A stretch of DNA of 64,000 bases from Merdiplasma sp905207905 (GTDB lineage Bacteria > Bacillota > Clostridia > Lachnospirales > Lachnospiraceae), in NCBI GenBank assembly GCA_902475025.1, contig CABRXX010000008.1, positions 3,760 to 67,759 of the forward strand, in the 5' to 3' direction. The notes beneath the pieces are model-generated. The model had not been told where the DNA came from, did not search any database, and saw only the letters and a list, made by a program, of their open reading frames with translations. This document shows, in pieces, positions 55,296-62,058 of this stretch. The position numbers and the translations under genes are program-made. Position 1 is the stretch's first letter. Every line of letters begins with the position of its first letter.

Positions 55296-55434
55296 TTACA
55301 GTGTCCCATATGAGCCTAAAAGTGAAGCGTAAGCTTCACAATATACAAATATGGGGAAGGATTTTGGGAGTGCCTGCACGAAACAATCCGCGTAATCTCA
55401 ATTAAGGTGTTTTGACACCCTGCTCCTATGATAC

Positions 55435-55535
55435 AAAGAGGGCCCCCCTTTGACCCACTCCCTTCTAAACAGCAGATTTTGCTTCTTTCACCTGACTGCC
55501 TTGGAAGAGACTGAGCCGTCTGGGGCGCCCTCTTT
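55435..55535. terminator. long-range inverted repeat, likely terminator of ftsH-hdeD
   Basis: AAAGAGGGC (55435-55443) and GCCCTCTTT (55527-55535) are perfect 9-bp arms, extended inward by CCCC/GGGG after one mismatch, enclosing about 80 nt with few further pairs. On the plus strand the right arm is followed by CATTTTCTTTT, a U-rich tail, so it may end the ftsH-hdeD transcript. The long loop is unusual for a plain terminator. Confidence 0.5.
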
Positions 55536-55647
55536 CATTTTCTTTTATCGGGTTTTATATCCCTTACTTCTTTTGTATTATTTATTCTCTTGTGGAATTT
55601 CTCATTTTCTCTTACTTTTTAGTGCTTTTTTGTTTCTTCCCATTTCT

Positions 55648-56010
55648 CTACTGATGCTCTCCGCACTCATGCGCATGCTCATGTTCATGGCAGATGGAGC
55701 CTGTAGATTTTAACTCGCCTCTCAGGTAGGTCTCCACTGCGGTTCTGGCATCTCCCTGAACGCCTACGATCACCTCTACCCCTCTCTCATTGAAAATATC
55801 TACAGCGCCTCCGCCCATTCCCCCGGAAATGATCACTTCTGCGCCGTTATCTGCCAGGAAGTTTGGCAAAAAACCGGGGCGATGCCCAGGATTCGGTACA
55901 GAATTTTCACCAGTAATCTTTCCATCTGCTGTGTCAAAAAAGATAAAGTTCTCACAATGGCCAAAATGACCTGCAACGGTGTTTCCCATAGCTGCTACTG
56001 CAATTTTCAT
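55648..56010 (-). CDS. NifX/NifB-type cofactor-binding protein
   Basis: A 120-residue protein of the dinitrogenase iron-molybdenum cofactor-binding family (MKIAVAAMGNTVAGHFGHCENF, IISGGMGGGAVDIFNERGVEV). The last 20 residues are rich in His and Cys (CHEHEHAHECGEH), suited to metal binding. No nitrogenase genes are present; in Desulfovibrio such proteins belong to the ORP (orange protein) set. The start overlaps the stop of the upstream ATPase by 4 bp. Last gene of the operon. Confidence 0.9.
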   Translation of the reverse strand: MKIAVAAMGNTVAGHFGHCENFIFFDTADGKITGENSVPNPGHRPGFLPNFLADNGAEVIISGGMGGGAVDIFNERGVEVIVGVQGDARTAVETYLRGELKSTGSICHEHEHAHECGEHQ

Positions 56011-56891
56011 AATAAAATCTCCTTTCCATTCAATCCAAGCAATTGGCTTGTCATTTTAAAAATTTTTTTCAGCGCATCTGCGGCAGGACAGTCCATCTCT
56101 GCCAGACTGCAGCCCTTATTGATCGCTGCAGATGCACTTTTATCATAAGGTATCACTCCCACAAAGGGAATTTCCTCCTCTTTACAAAAGCGTTGGATCT
56201 CGTCCGTATTTTCCGGACTCACATCCCATTTATTGACGCAAACGGCCAGCTTGGCCCCGAAGGTTCTGGCAGTTTTTACCAATCGTTTTAAATCGCTGAT
56301 CCCGGAAAGACTGGGTTCTGCTACCACCAGCACCAGATCCATGCCGCTGACTGATGCCATCACAGGACAGCCGATTCCTGGAGAGCCATCGATCACCGCA
56401 AGCTCGGTATCCGGAGCATTCTTCAGCATTGCCATCTTCACATCAGTTACCAGTTTCCCGGAATTTCCTCTGCCCATCTTCAGCGTAGCTGTGGAAAACA
56501 CTCCGTCCTCCAGATACAGCTCTTTCTGACCGGCCACGTCTGTATTCAGCCCAACGGCCTGATTAGGGCAAACATAGGCACAGACGCCGCAGCCCTCGCA
56601 GGAATATTCATTTATCTGGTACTTACCCTCCCTGCACTCAATAGCATGAAATCGGCAGTGCTCTTTGCAGAGTCCGCAGCCAATGCAAAGCGTATCATCG
56701 ATCACCGCCTTATCCCCGCCCAGAAATTCTGTGACAACAGGCTGCCCCTTCTGTTGCGTGACCAGGTGCAGATTGGGCGCATCCACATCGCAGTCCGCCG
56801 CAGCTTTCGCCCTTGCAAAGTGCATAAAAGCTGCCGCTGTGGTGGTTTTTCCGGTTCCTCCCTTTCCGCTGAGGATCAAAAGACGTTTCAT
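56007..56891 (-). CDS. MinD-family ATPase with ferredoxin domain A
   Basis: A 294-residue ParA/MinD-type ATPase. The deviant Walker A is SGKGGTGKTT near the N-terminus. Two inserted [4Fe-4S] motifs follow, CIGCGLCKEHC and CEGCGVCAYVC (residues about 61-110), and the Walker B region reads VIDGSPGIGCPV. Proteins of this form occur in pairs with NifX proteins in the ORP cluster and probably insert or carry metal clusters. Start MKRLLIL overlaps the stop of the upstream ATPase. Confidence 0.9.
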   Translation of the reverse strand: MKRLLILSGKGGTGKTTTAAAFMHFARAKAAADCDVDAPNLHLVTQQKGQPVVTEFLGGDKAVIDDTLCIGCGLCKEHCRFHAIECREGKYQINEYSCEGCGVCAYVCPNQAVGLNTDVAGQKELYLEDGVFSTATLKMGRGNSGKLVTDVKMAMLKNAPDTELAVIDGSPGIGCPVMASVSGMDLVLVVAEPSLSGISDLKRLVKTARTFGAKLAVCVNKWDVSPENTDEIQRFCKEEEIPFVGVIPYDKSASAAINKGCSLAEMDCPAADALKKIFKMTSQLLGLNGKEILL

Positions 56892-57802
56892 AGGCTGCCT
56901 CCAATCTGCTTCAAAATCCCGACAAACAGGGTATGAAACTCCTGATCCTGCTTGGCAATCAATTCGCCTCTGGCAATCCACGCTCCTATTCTGGAATCAT
57001 AGGGAATCCTGGCTAGTACAGGCAATCTCTGCTCTTCACAAAAATTCTCTAACAGCTCATACGGCTCCTCCTGCTTATTGATCACCACACCGCATTTTTT
57101 TCCAAGCAAAGTAACCAGCTGATGAACCATCCGGAAATTGTGAAATCCAAAAGCAGTAGGCTCCGCCACCAGAATACAAAAATCTGCATCCATCACGCTT
57201 TCCATTACACTGCAGGCGCTTCCCGGCGGACAGTCAATCACCGTCAGGTTCTCTCCATGGTCTAAGCCCGCTTCCGGCTCCATCGTCTCCTCATAAAAAG
57301 GCTTCCCTTTGCAGGGTGCCCCCGCTCCCCGGACGATTCTATCTCCCTGAGCCAGCGCTTCCCGAATTACTGGAACGCCGGAGGCTTCTCCCGGATTTAA
57401 AATCCCGGTTACTATCTGAATATTTCCTCTTGCTCCAATTTCCAATTTTCCTACAGGCTTCAGTTTCTTGGACACCGCACCTTCCGGGCATACCAGCATG
57501 CAGCCGCCGCAGCTGTGGCAGACCTCGGAAAATACTATCGGTTTCTCTTTTATATACATTAGCGCATGAAATCGGCAAAACTCCACACACTTTTTGCAGC
57601 CATTGCATTTTTTGGCATCAAACTCCGGCAGCATGGATGATACAGTGCTTTCTCTCACACCCTCGGGCTTTAAAAACAGCCGGCCATTTGGCTCCTCTAC
57701 ATCACAGTCAATATAAACGCCTCTTCCTGCTGCTGCAGCCAGATTCACCGCCGCCATTGTTTTGCCTGCACCGCCCTTACCGCTTAGACAGGCGATCTTC
57801 AT
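56888..57802 (-). CDS. MinD-family ATPase with ferredoxin domain B
   Basis: A 304-residue homologue of the preceding entry: Walker A SGKGGAGKT, cluster motifs CNGCKKCVEFC and CHSCGGCMLVC, and VIDCPPGSACSV as the Walker B region. The two ATPases are expected to form a heterodimer. Its start overlaps the stop of the DUF134-NifX gene by 4 bp. Length and layout are typical of the pair in anaerobes. Confidence 0.9.
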   Translation of the reverse strand: MKIACLSGKGGAGKTMAAVNLAAAAGRGVYIDCDVEEPNGRLFLKPEGVRESTVSSMLPEFDAKKCNGCKKCVEFCRFHALMYIKEKPIVFSEVCHSCGGCMLVCPEGAVSKKLKPVGKLEIGARGNIQIVTGILNPGEASGVPVIREALAQGDRIVRGAGAPCKGKPFYEETMEPEAGLDHGENLTVIDCPPGSACSVMESVMDADFCILVAEPTAFGFHNFRMVHQLVTLLGKKCGVVINKQEEPYELLENFCEEQRLPVLARIPYDSRIGAWIARGELIAKQDQEFHTLFVGILKQIGGSL

Positions 57803-58551
57803 TGCACACCATGATATCCGCTGTGAAACTGGGTAAGCTCCTTCAGCTCTCCCCGCTCCACTGCGGCAAGGTCATCCGCGGCGGCTTTGTTTGCGGATTT
57901 GTAAATTTTAATATCTGCTGCCTGGAATACCTCTCTGGCATTCTCCCCACAGCGAAGGGTAATCAATGCGTCGATCCCCTGATCCACCAAGAACTGGGCT
58001 GCCTGTATCCCTGCGCCTCCCTGGGCGCTGGCGGCCGGATTCTCTACCACCTCATCCTTTCCCTCCACCCGAAACAGAAAATAGGGCGCCCGGGCAAGAA
58101 CGATACACACATCCTGTTTATTTTCATCCAAAGGTACTGCAATCTTCATGGACTTCGCCTCCTCTATGCCATCTTTTATACTGTCTTCTATACGTTCTTC
58201 CTTGCGTCCATCTCTCCGATGTCTCCAACAGCCTCCGCAGCCGCAGTATTCCTCATCTCCAGCACAGAGCTGATAATGCCCGCCCTCTATGCGAAGGGAC
58301 AAGCCCTCCACCAGGGCATCTGCCAGCTTTTTTCTTGCAGAATTGTAGATCAGCTGAACTGTAGTTCTGGCTACCTGCATATAGCTGCTGCACTCTTCCT
58401 GTGAAAAACCCTGCCGGTCAATCAGACGGATCGCTTCGTATTCATCCACCGTCAAAACCACTGTATTTTCACCAGCCGTCTCGCCCACAGGGCGAAATTC
58501 CCTGATCTGAGGCATCTGGCATACTTTTCTGCATTTTCTCGGCCTCGGCAA
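57799..58551 (-). CDS. DUF134 DNA-binding domain fused to NifX-like domain
   Basis: A 250-residue two-domain protein. The N-terminal part (1-95) is a DUF134 helix-turn-helix (MPRPRKCRKVC at the start, then VDEYEAIRLIDRQGFSQEECS and ARTTVQLIYNSARKKLADAL). A Cys-rich linker CGCGGCWRHR follows. The C-terminal part (MKIAVPLDENKQDV onward) is a NifX-like cofactor-binding domain with AQGGAGIQAAQFLVDQGIDALIT. Such a fusion could sense a metal cluster and regulate its own operon. The start is best as TTG at 58551, 8 nt after AGGAGG; a GTG at 58560 overlaps the site. A palindrome-containing promoter lies upstream. Confidence 0.85.
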   Translation of the reverse strand: MPRPRKCRKVCQMPQIREFRPVGETAGENTVVLTVDEYEAIRLIDRQGFSQEECSSYMQVARTTVQLIYNSARKKLADALVEGLSLRIEGGHYQLCAGDEEYCGCGGCWRHRRDGRKEERIEDSIKDGIEEAKSMKIAVPLDENKQDVCIVLARAPYFLFRVEGKDEVVENPAASAQGGAGIQAAQFLVDQGIDALITLRCGENAREVFQAADIKIYKSANKAAADDLAAVERGELKELTQFHSGYHGVQ

Positions 58552-58587
58552 GATTCTCACCTCCTGATCAGCGTAGCAACTTACCCA

Positions 58588-58627
58588 CTTACCGGCTTAC
58601 CGGCTTACCGGCTTACCGGCTTACCGG
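58588..58627. repeat. five tandem copies of an 8-bp repeat
   Basis: CTTACCGG is repeated five times without mismatch (58588-58627), preceded by one imperfect copy (CTTACCCA) at 58580. It is in the leader between the promoter at 58704 and the DUF134-NifX start at 58551, so unit gain or loss would change leader length, not promoter spacing. Confidence 0.9.
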
Positions 58628-58703
58628 CTCTTTCGCTTTTCGGCTTATCGACTTTTCAGTTCTTCCATTTGCCGACTGCCCTTGCCTCTTGCTCTCTGTC
58701 TTT

Positions 58704-58756
58704 ATTATAATACATAAATGGCATATGTCAATAATATTTTTGACATATGCCATTTA
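58704..58756 (-). promoter_or_regulatory. promoter and 17-bp-arm operator of the ORP-like operon
   Basis: On the minus strand a perfect -35 TTGACA (58731-58726) and -10 TATAAT (58709-58704) are spaced by 16 bp. The -35 lies within one arm of a perfect dyad (58715-58731 and 58740-58756) with half-site TTGACATATGCCATTTA and an 8-bp centre. A protein bound to the dyad would cover the -35. The DUF134-NifX protein is the natural candidate. The dyad starts 8 bp after the CoA-disulfide reductase stop codon. Confidence 0.8.
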
Positions 58757-58763
58757 ATAGTTC

Positions 58764-60461
58764 TTATTCCGGCTGATCCATACCGCAGGCAGATGCCCGC
58801 TGTATCAGACAACGGTCATTGCGCACTGCGTCATAATAGCGGAAGCCTCCGGAAAAATTATATACTTCAAAGCCTTTTCCAGCTAAAATGCGAGAAGCAA
58901 TATAGCTTCGCAGACCGCTCTGGCACATCACATACACCGGCTTTCCAGGATTGATTTCCGAAATCCGTTCTCTCAGCTCATCCACCGGAATATTGAAAAA
59001 CCCTTCCCCGTGACCTAGACTGTATTCTCCGGGAGTTCTGGTATCCAAAAGAGTCACGCTGCCGTCTCTTGGGAGCTTCTCATCATCCTCCAGATGCCAC
59101 TGCCTTAACACCCCCTTGGCAATATTATCAATCATAAAACCAGCCATATTTACCGGATCTTTTGCGGAAGAATAAGGCGGTGCATAGGCCAGGTCAAGAT
59201 CCTTTAACTGTGTGGCTTTCAGTCCCGCATGTATGGCTGTCGCCAGCACATCAATGCGCTTATCTACCCCTTCATAGCCCACAATCTGCGCTCCCAGCAG
59301 GCGGTAAGTCTCCCGCTCAAAAATCACCTTCATGGTCATCACTTTGCCTCCCGGGTAGTAACCCGCATGACTCATGGGAGACAGTACCACCTTATCTGTA
59401 TCCAAACCGGCTTTTCTGGCATTGCCTTCATTTAGTCCTGTGGCAGCCGCTGTCATATCAAATACCTTGATCACACTGCTGCCCTGGGAACCAAGATAAT
59501 GGCTGTCCTTGCCGCAGATATTATCAGCTGCGATGCGCCCCTGTTTATTGGCCGGTCCTGCCAGAGAAATCAGCGCATCCTCCCCGGATACAAAGTGCTT
59601 CACCTGCACAGCGTCCCCCACCGCATAGACATCCGGAACGGAAGTTTCCATTTTGTCGTTCACCACAATGCTTCCCTTAATGCCAAGCTCCAGGCCAGCT
59701 TCCTTTGCCAGCCAGGTATCCGGTGTCACACCGATAGCCAAAATCACCATATCTGCATGAAGCGGTTTTTCGCCCTTCAAAAGAACTTCCACGCCTCCGT
59801 CTTTCTCCTCAAACCCTTCCACAGTATGCCCCAAAACCAGCCTCACCCCATGTTTTCTCATCTCGCTGTGAATAAAGGCTGCCATATCCGGATCAAAAGG
59901 ATTCATCAGCTGCTTCGGCCGCTGCACAATGGTCACATCCATTCCCAGCTCCCGCAAATTCTCTGCCAATTCCAGGCCTATAAAGCCTCCTCCTGCCAGT
60001 ACAGCCGAATTGGGATGATTTTCTCTGATGTATTCTTTGATTCGAAAAGTATCCTCCACAGTTCTCAGAGTAAACAGGCGGCTTAATCCTATCCCCGGAA
60101 GTCTGGGCTGGGTAGGTTTGGCTCCTGGTGAAAGAATCAGCTTGTCATAACTCTCCTCAAACTCCTCCCCATTCTTCAGATTTCGGACAGAAACCGTCTT
60201 CCGCTCCGGATGAAGGGCAATGACCTCATGGTACACCTTCATATCCACTCGGAAACGTGAAAAAAAGCTCTCCGGAGTTTGAAGAGTCAGTTCTTCCGAA
60301 TCTGTAATCACATCCCCAATGTAATAGGGGAGACCGCAGTTTGCATAAGAAATATAACCGGATCGCTCAAACACCAGGATCTGAGCCTCCTCATCCAGCC
60401 TGCGGATCCTTGCCGCTGCTGTGGCGCCCCCTGCCACACCGCCTACAATCACAACCTTCAT
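58764..60461 (-). CDS. CoA-disulfide reductase / NADH oxidase-like with C-terminal rhodanese
   Basis: A 565-residue flavoprotein. The FAD motif is VVIVGGVAGGATAAARIRRL; the redox cysteine Cys42 sits in YANCGLPYYIGD, the CoADR signature; the NAD-binding block is VLAGGGFIGLELAENL; a final rhodanese domain (about 465-550) has the active cysteine in MCQSGLRS. The family reduces CoA disulfide, CoA persulfide or polysulfide. Start MKVVIVGG is preceded by AAAGGTGG and overlaps the stop zone of the upstream rhodanese gene (TGATATG). Confidence 0.93.
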   Translation of the reverse strand: MKVVIVGGVAGGATAAARIRRLDEEAQILVFERSGYISYANCGLPYYIGDVITDSEELTLQTPESFFSRFRVDMKVYHEVIALHPERKTVSVRNLKNGEEFEESYDKLILSPGAKPTQPRLPGIGLSRLFTLRTVEDTFRIKEYIRENHPNSAVLAGGGFIGLELAENLRELGMDVTIVQRPKQLMNPFDPDMAAFIHSEMRKHGVRLVLGHTVEGFEEKDGGVEVLLKGEKPLHADMVILAIGVTPDTWLAKEAGLELGIKGSIVVNDKMETSVPDVYAVGDAVQVKHFVSGEDALISLAGPANKQGRIAADNICGKDSHYLGSQGSSVIKVFDMTAAATGLNEGNARKAGLDTDKVVLSPMSHAGYYPGGKVMTMKVIFERETYRLLGAQIVGYEGVDKRIDVLATAIHAGLKATQLKDLDLAYAPPYSSAKDPVNMAGFMIDNIAKGVLRQWHLEDDEKLPRDGSVTLLDTRTPGEYSLGHGEGFFNIPVDELRERISEINPGKPVYVMCQSGLRSYIASRILAGKGFEVYNFSGGFRYYDAVRNDRCLIQRASACGMDQPE

Positions 60462-60462
60462 A

Positions 60463-60801
60463 TCAGCGCACCACCTTTCCTGAATAAGATGCAATTCCTC
60501 CAATATTCGTCACATTCGTATAGCCCATATGCTGCAGCGTCCTTACTGCCTGGCTGCTCCTTGCCCCGGAATGACAGTATACAAACAGCGCCCTCTCTTT
60601 TGCTCCCAGAGCGCTCTCTGCCTGTTGAATCTTCTGAAGGGGAATGTTTTTACTTCCCGGAATATGCCCTTCCCCATATTCCTCCGGAGTGCGCACATCC
60701 AGCAAAACCGCCCCCGGAGTAGCACCATAATCTTTTACTCCCTGATTAATATCCATAGTTTTAAAAAGACCGCCTCTATTAAAAAAGTTCATAGAAAACA
60801 T
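60463..60801 (-). CDS. single-domain rhodanese-like protein
   Basis: A 112-residue sulfurtransferase domain with VLLDVRTPEEYGEGHIPGSKNIP and the active-site loop VYCHSGARSS. Such proteins carry sulfane sulfur as a cysteine persulfide. Start follows AGGAGGAG. It immediately precedes the CoA-disulfide reductase gene and is likely its persulfide partner. Confidence 0.92.
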   Translation of the reverse strand: MFSMNFFNRGGLFKTMDINQGVKDYGATPGAVLLDVRTPEEYGEGHIPGSKNIPLQKIQQAESALGAKERALFVYCHSGARSSQAVRTLQHMGYTNVTNIGGIASYSGKVVR

Positions 60802-60983
60802 TTCATTCTCCTCCTGTCTTTCACTCTTTTTTACAATCTGTTCTCTTTTAATTTTCCTGTCCCCTTTACCGCCATTTCTGGTTCCTCCCTTATTTGTTGA
60901 AGTAAGTATAACAAAAGCAAGACTTTCCTTCTGTGACTAGGTCACCTATTATCCCGCCCCATTGCCCGCAGATAGAAAACAGA
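60802..60983. other. promoter region of the rhodanese operon
   Basis: About 180 bp upstream of the rhodanese gene without an open frame worth reporting. It begins with T-rich sequence and a probable promoter that I cannot define exactly. Confidence 0.4.
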
Positions 60984-61092
60984 GATGCTGCAAAACACCT
61001 CCGGCTCCCCTTTCCGGTGATTTTCTCCGAAACCTATCTGTTTTCTGGAAAAACACACCGAAACTGAGCCGAGATCCGCATTTTGCAGCATC
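60984..61092. repeat. ~110-bp palindromic element, copy B
   Basis: Outer arms GATGCTGCAAAA and TTTTGCAGCATC pair perfectly over 12 bp; inner parts pair imperfectly (CTCGGCTC with GAGCCGGAG, CGGTG with CACCG). The core ATTTTCTCCGAAA is at 61020-61032. Length, core position and distance to the preceding stop codon (34 bp, GntR gene) equal those of copy A at 10210-10320. On the minus strand a short U-rich stretch follows, so it may also terminate the GntR transcript. Confidence 0.7.
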
Positions 61093-61126
61093 CCTTTCTG
61101 TCCATCCTTATTCCATTCTCTGTACG

Positions 61127-61888
61127 CTACCGTTTTCCTGCATCCACATATACGTCCAGCTGGAAGCGGCTCATATCCCCCCGGTATCTGGCAATCGAAT
61201 ACTCCACCGCCACGCCTGCCTCTGTGTAACCCACTGTATGCACCAGCTGAATAGGCGCGCCCCGCTTGATATTTAGATACCGTGCATCCCCGGCGTTTGC
61301 TTCCACTGCTTCCACATATCGGCTGGCCCGGTAAATCCTGGTATCGTTCTGTTTTGCCATCATTTCATAAAGGGAACTGTTCTCAAAATCACAGCCCTCC
61401 AAAAAGGCGCACCTTACCAGAGGAACATAGGTTTCCACTGTCAGCACCGGTTCCTGATCTCCAAACCGGCGGCGAAACAAATATAAAACTCCATCCCCTT
61501 CCTGAAGCTGAAGATTCTCAGCCACCTCTTTGGATGCCTTCATCCGCTTAAATTCCAACACCTGCGTGCTTGGCTTCACCCCTATACGCTCCATCTGTTC
61601 CCGAAATGTCTCCAGTCTCTGAAGAAAATCCTGACGGATCTTCTGCCTTGCGACAAAAGTCCCTTTGCTCTTGATACGATACAGCCATCCCTCCTGCACC
61701 AACTCGGTCACTGCCTGCCGCACGGTAGTCCTGCTGATATCAAATTGCTCACTCAGTTCCTTCTCTGTAGGAATAAGACTGTCCACCTCATATTTGCCGC
61801 TCTTGATCTCTTCTACAATCAGTTCCTTCAACTGAAAGTACAGCGGTATGGGAACCCGCTTATCCAATATCTTGCCCTCTAAAAACAT
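61127..61888 (-). CDS. GntR family regulator with UTRA domain
   Basis: A 253-residue HutC/FarR-type repressor. The N-terminal winged helix (IPLYFQLKELIVEEIKSG, LIPTEKELSEQFDISRTTVRQAV) is followed by a UTRA effector domain with VETYVPLVRCAFLE and the terminal IARYRGDMSRFQLDVYV. Effectors are usually phosphorylated sugars or amino acids. The ATG at 61888 has AGGTG at the right distance; a GTG two codons earlier is too close. A small palindrome upstream (61952-61965) may be its own operator. Confidence 0.9.
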   Translation of the reverse strand: MFLEGKILDKRVPIPLYFQLKELIVEEIKSGKYEVDSLIPTEKELSEQFDISRTTVRQAVTELVQEGWLYRIKSKGTFVARQKIRQDFLQRLETFREQMERIGVKPSTQVLEFKRMKASKEVAENLQLQEGDGVLYLFRRRFGDQEPVLTVETYVPLVRCAFLEGCDFENSSLYEMMAKQNDTRIYRASRYVEAVEANAGDARYLNIKRGAPIQLVHTVGYTEAGVAVEYSIARYRGDMSRFQLDVYVDAGKR

Positions 61889-61951
61889 AGTCACCTCACA
61901 TCAGCCGCTTTTTAACATAGATTGTATCTCTAAAATAGCTTTGGAATAAAC

Positions 61952-61965
61952 GTTATTGTCATAAC
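61952..61965. promoter_or_regulatory. candidate operator of the GntR regulator
   Basis: GTTAT and ATAAC form 5-bp inverted arms around TGTC, 64 bp before the GntR start. The position and A/T content suit autoregulation but the arms are short. Confidence 0.3.
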
Positions 61966-62058
61966 ATTATATCATTAACTATTTTCATTATAACATACTG
62001 GCGTGATGATGCAAGAAGTTTTTACTATTACAGACCTTGTATAAAAAACTTGGAATGC

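Noticed and set aside
55443..55535. Resemblance of the minus-strand sequence GTCAGGTGAAAGAAGCA to the conserved SRP RNA loop
   Set aside because: The match is partial, the GGAA tetraloop and flanking pairs are missing, and the arms do not fold into the SRP helix.
58588..58627. Tandem repeat considered as a CRISPR array
   Set aside because: Units are 8 bp without spacers; no cas genes are in the window.
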